A stretch of DNA of 64,000 nucleotides. Source: Tetramitus jugosus (lineage: Eukaryota; Heterolobosea; Eutetramitea; Acrasida; Vahlkampfiidae). The stretch is taken from positions 310,001-374,000 of the forward strand of contig OW569366.1 of the NCBI GenBank assembly GCA_937625935.1. Reading direction: 5' to 3'. The translations under genes and the position numbers were made by a program. The notes beneath the pieces were generated by a model. That model was not told the origin of the DNA and did not search any database. It saw only the letters and a program-made list of their open reading frames with translations. Positions 1 through 10,031 of the stretch are shown piece after piece (positions within the stretch are counted from its first letter, which is position 1; each line of letters begins with the position of its first letter).

Positions 1-15
1 AATTCCTGCACCCAT
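1..15 (-). CDS. Possible start codon of a divergent gene cut by the left edge
   Basis: On the minus strand an ATG at 15..13 opens five codons (Met-Gly-Ala-Gly-Ile) before the window ends. It is preceded by an A-rich leader (AACAACAAAAA), which resembles the leaders of real genes in this window, such as the ATG at 53994. Too little is present to name a product. If real, the next 600 bases are a shared promoter with the ING-like gene. Confidence 0.3.
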
Positions 16-615
16 TTTTTGTTGTTATGATAGTTGTTGATGTTGTTGTTTTCGTTGGTTGTTGTTTGTTTTCGAACGAGATTCACACACTCACAGAGAG
101 AAAAAATGGTTTTGCTGGTTGCGCTTGGAGCGTTTCGTTACTTTTTACTGCTTTCACTGATGGTGATGAGAGTCAACAAGTGTGGAGTAGTTTTTTCGTT
201 ATGATGGACAAATCTTCGTATTCAGAGGCTCAATAGGGTGGTTGGCCTGTCGTTGGCGGCGTCTGTCTTCGCCGGGTTATTCACCGAACATCCTTTCAAA
301 ACGGATTTAATGACATGTGACAGTTTACAATGGCGGGACCTATCAGCAAAACAGCGGAGAAAAAATCTGACAAACGAGCGAGGGACCGTTCATGCGAACC
401 AACCAGCAAACTCTCTGATTTCTTCCACACATTGTGTGATGGATGATAGGATGCATTGTTCCACAGCTCAATGTTTTTGTGAATGGAATGGCTCCCTAAC
501 GTCACAAATATCAGTCGGAGTGTAATTCTCTCCGAGCTGAAACATAAAACACCGAATACACGCAAAAACAAAAACTCGGACTTTTTGAAAGAGCGCCAAC
601 TTCAACCTGCAAGAC
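16..615. promoter_or_regulatory. Intergenic region upstream of the ING-like gene
   Basis: This 600-base stretch has only short open frames without recognisable protein features. The first 60 bases on the plus strand are T- and G-rich (repeated gttgtt), the complement of the CAA-rich 5' leaders seen elsewhere here. It probably holds a bidirectional promoter. I see no RNA gene or repeat. Confidence 0.35.
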
Positions 616-2190
616 ATGTCATTTTTGGATAACTACGTTGATTGTATGTGCATACAACAGTATTTTTTTGTTTTCTTGACAGTTCACTCACATTCTGATC
701 ACTTAGCGATTGACTTTCTCCCGATCGATATGCCAAAAAATTTGGCGTTGATGAGACAGTTGGATCAAGGATGCGCTGAACTGATACGGAGTGCTCATCT
801 ACAATGTGAAGCTTTCAAGCAACAACAAGAGTTGATGGATCAAGAGGATCATGAAACTGATGACGAAGATCATGATGAGAAAGAACAAGAAGAAACAACG
901 GCTGATCCGAGCCAAAGGAACAAGTCAGTAAAGAGGAAGAATAAGAGACTGAGCAAGCGTCAAGAACGTCTCAAGAATAATATCAATCAACAGTTACAGA
1001 AAGCTGTTGATATAAGTGAAGAAAAAGTTCAATTGTCTGTCCAGTGCTATGAAATGATTGACAAATCCATTCGTCGTCTGGATGAGCAATTAGCGAAATT
1101 TGCGCAACAATTGGCTGCTGAAAAAAATTCTGGTTTCGTGCCTCCTGTGGGCACAAACAGTCAACTCTTTTCATCTGATGCCATTAACACGCCTTTCAAT
1201 GAGAGACACTTGCTGACTGTGAATGTTCCTGCACACAGTGGGGAGTCCAGGGTATCTGCTCTCAAGTCAGCCACTTCACTGAGAAGTCCCGCATTGAGTG
1301 GTACAACTCGTGCGACTAGACTCACATCTTCATTGTTTGATTCCGATATGGATCAGAGTAGTCAAGACAGTAAGTCTACGGGATTATCAACAAGTGATGA
1401 GCAGTTGAGTGCGCAAATGGGATCTTCCACTGTTGTTGCAGGTGAGAACGTGAAGGAGGGAGAAACCCCAAGTAGCGGTCTCAAGAGAGGACCGAGCTCT
1501 GCTCGCTCCGCCAGGAGGCAGCACGCCACCAGTACATTGGTTGCGGAGGAAGCAGATGACATATTTGTTGTAAATAATGTTGTGACTACCCAGGAGACAC
1601 CTATGCTTGATATTAAGGTACAAAAGGCGCCCGCACAGGTGCAGTCAACTTCAAGCCAACCAGTTCAACAAAAGAGTAAGGGAACGAAACGAAGTAGAAC
1701 AGTTTCTAGAAATTCTGACGGACAGTCATTATCTCAGAGGAGAAGAATTGATCTATCTCAAGAGAAACTGCAGACTTCAAAGAGTTTAGCAGTTCCTCCT
1801 AGAGTGACCAAGGATACAGCCACACAGGATGATCATGCCCTGGTGAGTGCAACTCATTCAGCAGTCATGAGTATCGGTGCGTCCACAAAGGGACAAGAAA
1901 TACTTGGTGCTAAGGGATCAGTCATTGGTTTGAGAACGAACGGAGCTCAAAAAGCCCTCAAAACCAAGAAAAAGAAGGGTCATGTGGATATATTAGAAGC
2001 TGATATGCCTGTTGATCCAAACGAACCTGTTTATTGTTACTGCAGGCAGGTGTCTTATGGTCAAATGGTTGCTTGTGATAATGACAACTGTGAAAGAGAA
2101 TGGTTTCATTTTGGTTGTGTGGGGTTGACTGATGAACCCGAAGGCAAATGGTACTGTCCTGATTGTCGCAAAATTATGGGCAAAAAATAA
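616..2190 (+). CDS. ING-family PHD finger protein (chromatin reader)
   Basis: Two exons, 616..643 and 707..2190, give 503 residues. The 63-base intron (donor GTATGTGC, acceptor ACTTAG) has no stop and keeps frame, but removing it restores the ING N-terminal motif ([20 protein letters not shown]), so it is very likely spliced. The N-terminal 130 residues form the ING helical domain. A long Ser/Thr/Lys-rich linker follows. A C-terminal PHD finger starts at YCYC with the Cys4-His-Cys3 ligands (CYC, C-DNDNC, HFGC, CPDC) and ends at the stop. ING proteins recruit histone acetyltransferase or deacetylase complexes to H3K4me3 in the nucleus. The linker is longer than in animal ING1-5. The acidic block [17 protein letters not shown] near residue 60 interrupts the helical region. 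Confidence 0.9.
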   Translation: MSFLDNYVDCMCIQQYFFVFLTVHSHSDHLAIDFLPIDMPKNLALMRQLDQGCAELIRSAHLQCEAFKQQQELMDQEDHETDDEDHDEKEQEETTADPSQRNKSVKRKNKRLSKRQERLKNNINQQLQKAVDISEEKVQLSVQCYEMIDKSIRRLDEQLAKFAQQLAAEKNSGFVPPVGTNSQLFSSDAINTPFNERHLLTVNVPAHSGESRVSALKSATSLRSPALSGTTRATRLTSSLFDSDMDQSSQDSKSTGLSTSDEQLSAQMGSSTVVAGENVKEGETPSSGLKRGPSSARSARRQHATSTLVAEEADDIFVVNNVVTTQETPMLDIKVQKAPAQVQSTSSQPVQQKSKGTKRSRTVSRNSDGQSLSQRRRIDLSQEKLQTSKSLAVPPRVTKDTATQDDHALVSATHSAVMSIGASTKGQEILGAKGSVIGLRTNGAQKALKTKKKKGHVDILEADMPVDPNEPVYCYCRQVSYGQMVACDNDNCEREWFHFGCVGLTDEPEGKWYCPDCRKIMGKK

Positions 2191-2291
2191 GTTTGGCGCC
2201 AGAACATAGAACTGTAGATAATCAATGGCGCGACAACTGACTTGCAAAAATATTTGCTATTCCTGCGGATTGAGAAGCCAATAAGTTGAAA

Positions 2292-4573
2292 ATGAATCGC
2301 ATAGGAACAGCAGCAGGTGGTCGATTAATGACTGCTCTACCAACAGCTTTTGGTGGTGGTACGATGAGAGGTCGACCTCCAGTCAAGGTGAAGGAGGGAG
2401 ACTTCACTTCGAGTGTCTATAGTTTGATCACTGAGCAAAAGTATGAGGATGTAAAGCTTATATTGCAAAATCAACTTGATTACTTTCCTGATAGCCGTGC
2501 TGCTCTTTCTCTTCTTGCTTATTGTCAGTACATGCTCCAAGAATTTTCTAGTTCGTCTGTAACGTACGTAAGATATCTTTCTTCCCATTGTTTGATTGAA
2601 CACATTAGAGTTCAGTAGGGATTTCTAAAATTTTATTCTTTGATTAGTTATGCGAGACTAGTTAAGCTTTATCCAGATGAGAAAAAGTACAAGATTTATT
2701 ATGCTCAATCTCTGTACAAGGCAGGACTATATCCTGAGGCTATCAAGGCCACCACCGGTATCGAGTCAGTGGAGCATACACAAAGAGTATGTTCATTGTT
2801 AGGACATCTGTCTTGTGTCTCAGAACAACACTTACCGTAACTTCTTTCTTAGCTTCAAAAACTTAAGGCATACATACACTATGAGGCAGAGGATTTACCA
2901 GCAACAAAGGCTCATACCGAGAATTGTTTACAAGATGATCCTGACACAATCGTGCTTCAGGGTTGTATTTTATACAAGGAAGGCGAATATGAAGAGGCGA
3001 AGAAGAAGTTCAATGAAGCATTGAACGTGCTAGGTTACAGGCCCCATATATCTTACAACATAGCACTATGTACATACAGACTAAAACAATACACATCGTC
3101 ACTGAAGATAATGCAAGAAATAATCGAGAAGGGTATACGAGAGCACCCAGAGTTGAGTGTCGGTAGTGCCAATGAAGGATTTGAAGTGAGAAGTGTAGGT
3201 AACAGTCAAATGCTGAGAGATACAGCGTTGATAGAAGCATTTAATTTGAAGTGCGCAATTATGTATATGATGAAGAATTGTATGTTCACATGTAATATCG
3301 CGATGTCAATCACAATGGAGACTAATCTTTTGTTTGAAACAAAGTTGGTGAGGCCAAGGATGCACTGAAAGACATGCCTCCGAGAACAGAACAAGAATTG
3401 GATGCAGTAACATTACATAATCAATCATTACTACAAATGGAGGAAGAACCTAATCTAGGATTTAAGAAATTGAAGTATTTGATTCAATCACCTCCTTTCC
3501 CACCAGAAACCTTTTCGAACTTGCTGATCTTGTATTGTAAGCACTCATATTATTACCTAGCAGCCGATATATTAGCGGAGAATGATCATTTAAGTTATCA
3601 ATTCCTATCACCTGAGTTGTATGATTTCTTGGAAGCTACAATAACCGCTCAAACGTCGCCCGAAGAAGCTTATCGAAAATTTGACGAGTTAGCAACAAAA
3701 CACGTTGATAATCTTCGGAAGTTGACTAAAACAATTCAAGATGCAAGGATCGCAAGAGATGGAGATTCGTTAAAGAATGCTATGAAGGATTTCGATGACG
3801 CATTAGAGGCGTACATTCCTGTCCTAATGTCTTTAGCAAAGATATATTGGGACATTGAGAACTATCCAAAGGTCGAAAAAATTCTTATGGAAAGCGAGGA
3901 ATTCTGCTCTGAACATGACGCCTGGAAATTAAACATGGCCCACGTTCTATTCATGCAGGAGAACAAGTTTAAGGAGGCTATTAGATTCTACGAACCAATT
4001 GTAGAGAAACAGAAAGACAGATTGTTGGATGTTCCGGCAATGGTTCTAGCAAATTTGTGCGTCTCGTATATTATGACGAGTCAAAATGAAGATGCAGAGG
4101 AGTGGATGAGAAATATCGAGAAGGAGGAAGATTTACTCAGCAAAAAGTATCCAGAGAGACAAAGTCTTCACTTGTGCATTGTTAACTTAGTGATTGGGAC
4201 ATTGTACTGCTCTAAAGGACATTATGATTTTGGAATAACCAGAGTGATGAAGAGCTTAGAGCCTTATAACAAGAAGATAATGACTGATACCTGGTTCTAT
4301 TCGAAGAGATGTTTCCTAAGTTTGGTAGAAACTCTGGCCAAGCACATGTTAGTCTTGAAAGATGCTTCCTTCACCGAGATTCAGACCTTTTTGGATTCAG
4401 CCGCACAAGTAGGAGACAAAATTACCACATCAATCGCTCCTAATGCTGCAGGAGCTCTAAATGCCACTGACACATCGTTGTTACTCGACACTGGCGACTC
4501 AAGAGAAGAGCGAACCGTGACAAACGAGGCGCGATTTTTGAAGATGATGTTCTTAATGTTGGCGAACAGTTAA
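2292..4573 (+). CDS. IFT70: Intraflagellar transport protein 70 (TTC30/DYF-1 type, TPR repeats)
   Basis: Four exons, 2292..2563, 2648..2786, 2853..3279 and 3345..4573, give 688 residues, close to the usual 660-670. Introns are 84, 66 and 65 bases. Each junction restores a conserved IFT70 block: TYARLVKLYPDEKKY at the first, LQKLKAYIHYEAEDLP at the second and GEAKDALKDMPPR at the third. The first intron uses the overlapping donor GTACGTAAG, because the alternative four bases downstream breaks the frame. The chain is made of TPR helices throughout; blocks such as WKLNMAHVLFMQENKFKEAI and VLANLCVSYIMTSQNEDAEE are nearly identical to animal TTC30. IFT70 is a core IFT-B subunit that wraps IFT52 and is needed for flagellar assembly. 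A TTG six bases upstream is not the start; ATG at 2292 is. The gene is convergent with the NEK kinase, 71 bases between stops. Confidence 0.95.
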
Positions 4574-4644
4574 TCAAGCCTGAGAGAAATCTCAATCTGT
4601 AGAATCTTTGTACAGTAAAATGCAGATTTCTGTGATTTATTATT

Positions 4645-7049
4645 CTACATTGTTCCTTCCACAAATAATAGATCGTCTATCAAATAGCAATATTCTGCTA
4701 CCTTTGGGTTATTTATGCCTAATGCAGTTGTTAACCGTTTGATCCTTTTGGAGTCACTCTGATCAAACAAGTTCTTTTCACTTAGAGCCTTTGCTTGTGT
4801 GTATATTCTCTCGAATTCTAGTCCGAACACTTTCTGACACTGGTTTCTGAGAAAGGTTACACGATCTGATAGTCTTCCAAATTGAATGTTATCATCTTCG
4901 TCGTCTTCTTCGCTTTCTTCTTCGTCAACTTCCAAATTCTCATAATCACTGTCATCCTCATCTTGAATGACAGGTTCTGATCCCTTCGCGGCAGCAATGC
5001 TCTTCCGTAAGTTTTCAATTTTTCGAGTTGCATGAAGAAGCCCGTCCTCAAGTTTGTGGATGAGTTCCTCATCTTCCTGATCTTCCTCGAAGGAATAGAT
5101 TCTTTGTTTTGATTGTGTTGGTTGGATCAATGGATAAGGCTGAGATGGTTGATATTGACGTGCATTCAGTTGCTGAGCACTTATCTTCTCCTTCTGAACC
5201 ATCATTCGACCTTCTTTTAGTCTTTGCATGTACTTCTCTTCCTCTTCTTGTTTCTTTCTCTCCTTCTCTAGCAATACTCGTTCCTTATCATTCATTGGTT
5301 TTGGTTCAATTTTTTGGATTGCATAACTAGGGACTGGAAGAGCACTTGACATATTCCGCACTAATCTTCTTCTAGGAGAATGGAGATTTTCTCCGTCGGC
5401 AGCTGAAGTTGAAGGAGCTGCATCTTTGGTATCAACACTCCCAGAGCCCTTCTTCTGAAGCGCGTCAATCTCGTTCTGAAGTCTCCCTACCTCCTTTTGC
5501 CATTTCTCCTTTGCTGCCATGACTTGTTTCAGGTTTTCTACATCTTGTCGGTATTTTGGGTTCGATTGAACTGCTTTGTGTATAACATCCTTTGGAGAGT
5601 TGATTACTTGTGGAGGTGGTTTCAGTTTACCTTCATAAGGTATTCTTAATTCTGATTCCCTTTGCCGTTTCTGCTCTCTCATCTCATGTAACTTGTTTGA
5701 TCTCTCTGCTATTCTCTTTGCTCTTGCGATTTTTTCTTCCTTTAACTTCTCTATTGCCATTTGATACTTTTGTCTTTCTCTTTCCAAAGCATTGATCTTT
5801 GCTTCAACTTTCTGAGCGATAGGCCTTATTCTTCGTGGAACATTAGGAGCTGGATTATGCAATGGTGTATATCGTTCTAAATTACTCGCGGCCGAAGGAG
5901 CTTTTGCTCGCTCAGATGGTTGATCTGAAATATTTGACTCGCTCTTCGATCTAACTGGAGCTGGAGGAGCTTCCTCAAAAGGAATACCCAAGTCTTGGAC
6001 TTGAAGTTTTAAGTTATTCAATTCAATCCTTTCCATGTCGACCGATGTTGTACAGTTCAGATTTTTCATCAATTCTGTCTCAAACTCCTTCATATATTCT
6101 ATCGCGTATTTACTGACATAACTCTTCATTATCTTCGACAATGTGGGCCGTTTTTGTGGATTTGTGTTGAGAGTCACACTTACAAGCTCCTTCATTCTTG
6201 TGGAAAAATTTGATGGAATAGGGCTGTAAATTCCTCGTATAATTTTCATAAATAACCCTGTAAGTAGATGATACATGCATTAGTTTGCAATGGTCGTTCT
6301 CAGTAGAATTTTTGAAGAAGTCGCTTACCATTCAGGTCTCTTGCGTTAAATGGATGCCTTCCTCCTGTGCACATTTCGTACAATATACATCCCAAACTCC
6401 AGACATCACTCTTGAATGAGTAAGGTTTGTTGTTGCAACACTCGGGGCTCATATACAATGGTGTTCCGATGCTCGTCTGAGCCAAATCGACTGTCCGATT
6501 CAATACTCGAGCAATTCCAAAATCTCCTAACTTCACCTGCCCTTCTTTCGTTAGGAACACATTCTGTGACTTTAAGTCTCGATGAAGAATCTTTCTATTG
6601 TGAATAAACTCCAGTGCCAACGTGATTTGGACGAACCTGAGTCAAAACAAATGCAACTATTTCATTAACATCCCGTCGATGTGAGAGAGAAACCAAAAAC
6701 AACAATAATAATGGTACCATTTCATAATCATAGACTCGGGAATTGTTCTCCCATTGAATTGCTTAAGCTTGGATGATAAATCTCCTCCTTCACAATACCT
6801 CATCACAATGCACAAATCTCGATCCTTATTGTCCAGGAAGCTATCTTTGTACCGAACAATATTTGGATGCTGCAACTTGCGTAGAAGAGCAACTTCTTGC
6901 TCCGCTGATTTCTTTTCCTTGGATGACAGAGTGTTTAGAGGTACTCTCTTCAGCACATAACGTTTCTCAGGGTTATTCTTGAGGTGAACAATGAATACTC
7001 CTCCGTACGAACCCTGTCCAATCTTCTTTTCTATGACATACTTTTCCAT
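4645..7049 (-). CDS. NIMA-related kinase (NEK family) with coiled-coil tail
   Basis: Three exons on the minus strand, 7049..6718, 6636..6329 and 6257..4645, give 750 residues. Introns are 81 and 71 bases; the first junction restores [21 protein letters not shown]. The kinase domain fills about residues 1-265: glycine loop [13 protein letters not shown] lysine, HRDLKSQN catalytic loop with the NEK-type LKSQN, DFG as [10 protein letters not shown], activation-loop [10 protein letters not shown]. The kinase is followed by KPPP and Arg/Lys/Glu coiled coils (about 310-480), an acidic EDDEDD stretch, and a compact C-terminal module ([20 protein letters not shown]) like that of NEK1-group kinases. 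NEKs of this kind act at basal bodies, flagella and the cell cycle. The C-terminal module assignment is from memory of the family and less certain than the kinase. A minus-strand AATAAA at 4641..4636, just past the stop, is a plausible poly(A) signal. Confidence 0.93.
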
Positions 7050-7584
7050 GGTAGCAACTCTTTTGTCCTAGGACTTGACAGTATGAGAAATCAAGGGTCA
7101 AATTGATTGAAGTCGGGTTTGTTGTCTCGTTGTTCTTCAAACCGCTTTCGCGCGCTGTAGTCGAGCGTTTCCACATGCACAAAAAGAGAGGAACAACAAG
7201 AGAAAACTGAAAGAATGAAACCAACACAAGTGTCATGAGTGTATAGCAAATAAAAACAATTCTTTTTCTTGTAAAAAAAATGAGTGAGAGAGAACAAGGT
7301 GCTTGCACAACACCTCACACAAGGTGCTGTCACCACCAATCATCCTCTACTCTCTCTGGGCGTTGTGTGCATGGGTCATGGTAGAAATAGCGCTCATCAG
7401 ACTTGTTTCATCTTCCTCTGTTCTCTATTTCTTGGGTGTAAACACAAACACCTCTCACACACGAGCGTGTGTTACTCTCTCCAAATCTTCATCCTTTATG
7501 TACAAATCAGAATCAAGAGCGTTGTTCTCTCTGTCACACACACTCTTTCTCTCCATCAGTCTCTTTCTCTCTCTCTCTCTTGAT
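7050..7584. other. Intergenic spacer with CT-rich microsatellite
   Basis: This lies between the NEK start and the RRP8 stop, both on the minus strand, so it holds the NEK promoter and the RRP8 3' region. The plus strand is CT-rich towards 7500-7582, including an uninterrupted (CT) run at about 7567..7580. I see no gene. Confidence 0.5.
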
Positions 7585-8583
7585 TTATCTATTCTTGTAG
7601 AGACAAGGCTTCATGATGCTCAATGGATCAATCTTATCCACATCTAAGCTCGGTCTATTCTCATTCTTCCGATACTCAAAAATGACAAAATAGTGGTCTG
7701 GATTCAGCTGACTCTGCAAATCGAATCCCAACTTTTGCAACAGCTTCTTAAATGGTTCAAATCGAACGAACCGTGACTCCAGTTCCACAATCTTCAGTAT
7801 GGCACCCTTCTTGAGCACACGGTGAGCCTCCTTTAAATAATCAATAAAATTCGTTCCCATCAAAGATAGAGAAAAGAGGCCAATGTCTACACTGTCGTCA
7901 GGCAATGGAACATGAGCAATATCGCACACTGTGACTCGTTCATTGGAAGCGACTAGATCAAAGCTATGAATTGTTGTTTGTTTGGCTTCCTTGGCAATTC
8001 TGGCATCACCACAACCAAAATCAGCAACCACCAATTTTTTGGGCTTATTCTTCAACCAGGACACTAGGTTACTCACAGGGTCGAATGGCCACTGTTCAAT
8101 CGAGGATCGAAAACCATCGTGATAATCATGGTAGAGCTCTGGATTTTTCTCAAACATTTCTTTCGCTTTTGCACCAGTTGTCGTATACAATTGTTCATTG
8201 ATCATTCTAAATTTGGCACCAACAAGTTTCTTGCTGAGTGTGCTAATGAGTGATGATGATGATGATGATGATGAAGATGTACGTCCATTGGCTTGTGATG
8301 ATGATGAAGATGCAGATGCGGATGGAGATTTGTTATTGTTTGATTGTTGTTGCTTCTTTTGTGCTTTGATTTGTTTCTCCAATTGTTTCGATGGATTGTG
8401 TTGTTGTTGTGGTGGTGGTTGTTGTTGTGATTTCCGTTCGCCATGAGGCTTCATCTTGTGAGGTTGCTTCTTCTTGGCATGCCTATATTTTTTCGCTTTT
8501 TGTTGACGTTGATTGTTTGCAGCAGAGTTGGACACTGATGATGCACCATTGCTCATTTCATTATTCTTCTTCTTTATTACCAT
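7585..8583 (-). CDS. RRP8: Ribosomal RNA-processing protein 8 (25S rRNA m1A methyltransferase)
   Basis: One exon of 332 residues. The first 110 residues are a basic, Gln/Ser-rich low-complexity region (nucleolar-type). From about residue 118 the RRP8 signature begins: GAKFRMINEQLYTTTG, then YHDGFRSSIEQWPFDPV, then the SAM-binding motif I VADFGCGDARIA, motif II HSFDLVA and the acidic CDIAHVPLPDDSVDIGLFSLSLMG. This is a Rossmann-fold methyltransferase that makes N1-methyladenosine in the large-subunit rRNA in yeast and human; in animals it also takes part in nucleolar silencing. The Ser run is encoded by a GAT/CAT repeat near 8250-8276. Length and domain order are normal for the family. Confidence 0.93.
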   Translation of the reverse strand: MVIKKKNNEMSNGASSVSNSAANNQRQQKAKKYRHAKKKQPHKMKPHGERKSQQQPPPQQQHNPSKQLEKQIKAQKKQQQSNNNKSPSASASSSSSQANGRTSSSSSSSSSLISTLSKKLVGAKFRMINEQLYTTTGAKAKEMFEKNPELYHDYHDGFRSSIEQWPFDPVSNLVSWLKNKPKKLVVADFGCGDARIAKEAKQTTIHSFDLVASNERVTVCDIAHVPLPDDSVDIGLFSLSLMGTNFIDYLKEAHRVLKKGAILKIVELESRFVRFEPFKKLLQKLGFDLQSQLNPDHYFVIFEYRKNENRPSLDVDKIDPLSIMKPCLYKNR

Positions 8584-9055
8584 TTTCTTCTTGTTGTTGT
8601 TGTTGTTTGTTCTATCGATGAATCGAGTGTACTTTCTGTATCAAAAAAACTGTGATTTGATACTGTATCAATATGGACTGATGATGTGGTGTTGTGGGTG
8701 TGGTGTGAAAGTGATTATTCGTGGAGTGTTGTCTCACTGTGAGAATACAACGTGCAGTGCTGGAGAGACAAATTGGTTTTAACGCCTTTTTGTGTATGGG
8801 CGCGCGTTTTTTGTGTTGTGGGCCACAACAAAACATTTGATTCTCGTGTTGACTCGAAATCGTTGAAGATTTTGGTGAACGTTCCTGGAATTCATTTACA
8901 AATTGAATCTGTCATCGGCAAAATGACATTTTGGCGCGATCGAACTCGACTCGAACTGGAAGTACCAAAAGATCGTACGTCGATCAAAAAGGCTAAAGCT
9001 TCATCACAAAGACAAACCAAAGCATATTACATTTCACACAAACTCCAGAGACTAA
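8584..9055. promoter_or_regulatory. Divergent promoter region between RRP8 and the synapsin homologue
   Basis: The two flanking genes start in opposite directions and share these 472 bases. The half next to RRP8 is TTG/GTT-rich on the plus strand, as for a CAA-rich leader on its mRNA. An open frame over 8752..9081 overlaps the synapsin start in another frame and shows no protein character. I see no RNA gene. Confidence 0.4.
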
Positions 9056-10030
9056 ATGGTGAAAAATTTATTAGTGATTGACTACAACTCTTCCAACGAT
9101 TGGTACTCAAAGTTCAGAGGAAAAACACTCAGATCTGGCGAGAGTATCAAGGTAGAACAGGCTGGATGGCAGGATATCGTGATCGTTTCAAATTCGGATC
9201 ACGGACCACTCGTTACTCTGAAGCCTCCACTAAATGATGATACTTTGAGATGTCAACAGCACGAAAGAGACTTTGTACCTGATTTTCTGTTGATTCGTAA
9301 CTTTCCGTCGGCTCTGCATGGAGAGTCCTACCGCAACGTTCTCCTAGGCCTCATGTTTTCCAATGTACCATCTGTGAATAGTCTTCAATCGATATACATG
9401 TGCTCGGAGAAACCTATTGTCTATGGCTCACTCAAATCTATTGAACAAAAACTGGGACGTGACAACTTTCCAGTCATTCCTCAAATCTACTATCCGAATA
9501 TTCGCACGTGTGACATGTTTGTGGAACAGGAAGGCAAGACAATTCCGAAGTCATTCCCTCAAGTGATCAAGATAGGTACAGTTCATGCAGGTTATGGTAA
9601 GAAAAAATTAGATGACAAGTCTTCGTTTGATGACTTTACGACATGCATGGCCCTTCACTCCAATTACTACACATCCGAACCTTTCATTTCTCAGGTGTCA
9701 CATGATCTGAGGTTGCAAAAGATTGGAGATCACATGCGAGTGTACAAGAGATCTTCTGACTCGTCATGGAAGAACAATTGGGGTGCAATCAAGTTCGAAT
9801 CAGTGGAACAAGTGGAACCTAGGTACGTTCAGTGGATGGAGGAAGTTGGAAAGATATTTGGAGGATTGGACATGTTTGCACTAGATGTTATGGTTACCAA
9901 CGATGGAGGAGAGCACATTATTGAAATCAATGACAGTTCGATGGGCCTGATGCATGAGCATGAGCAGGAAGACAATCAATATATAGTGCAGCTGGTCATA
10001 GATTCCATGAACAAAACATTTGCCAATTAA
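9056..10030 (+). CDS. Synapsin-family ATP-grasp protein
   Basis: One exon of 324 residues that aligns by eye along its whole length with the synapsin C domain and with little else. Landmarks in order: LLVIDYNSSNDW and KVEQAGWQDI (sub-domain B), DFVPDFLLIRNFP, YRNVLLGLMFSNVPSVNSLQSIY, the KLGRDNFPVIPQIYYPN segment, the flexible ATP loop HAGYGKKKLDD, SEPFISQVSHDLRLQKIG, WKNNWGAIKFE, and the catalytic end GLDMFALDVMV...EHIIEINDSSMG. In animals synapsins coat synaptic vesicles and bind ATP; the other synapsin regions (A, B, D, E) that carry phosphorylation and SH3-binding sites are absent here. The enzymatic reaction is unknown in any member. RimK-like or glutathione-synthetase-like ATP-grasp enzymes are the alternative, but the shared synapsin-specific blocks argue against that. 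The stop lies one base from the stop of the convergent LRR gene. Confidence 0.88.
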   Translation: MVKNLLVIDYNSSNDWYSKFRGKTLRSGESIKVEQAGWQDIVIVSNSDHGPLVTLKPPLNDDTLRCQQHERDFVPDFLLIRNFPSALHGESYRNVLLGLMFSNVPSVNSLQSIYMCSEKPIVYGSLKSIEQKLGRDNFPVIPQIYYPNIRTCDMFVEQEGKTIPKSFPQVIKIGTVHAGYGKKKLDDKSSFDDFTTCMALHSNYYTSEPFISQVSHDLRLQKIGDHMRVYKRSSDSSWKNNWGAIKFESVEQVEPRYVQWMEEVGKIFGGLDMFALDVMVTNDGGEHIIEINDSSMGLMHEHEQEDNQYIVQLVIDSMNKTFAN

Positions 10031-10031
10031 A

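Noticed and set aside
8202-8444. Histidine/Asn-rich frame inside the RRP8 head
   Set aside because: A phase-shifted reading of the GAT/CAT and CAA repeats encoding the RRP8 low-complexity region.
8752-9081. A 109-codon frame upstream of and overlapping the synapsin start
   Set aside because: No family features, and it overlaps the synapsin coding region out of phase; the synapsin domain starts normally at ATG 9056.
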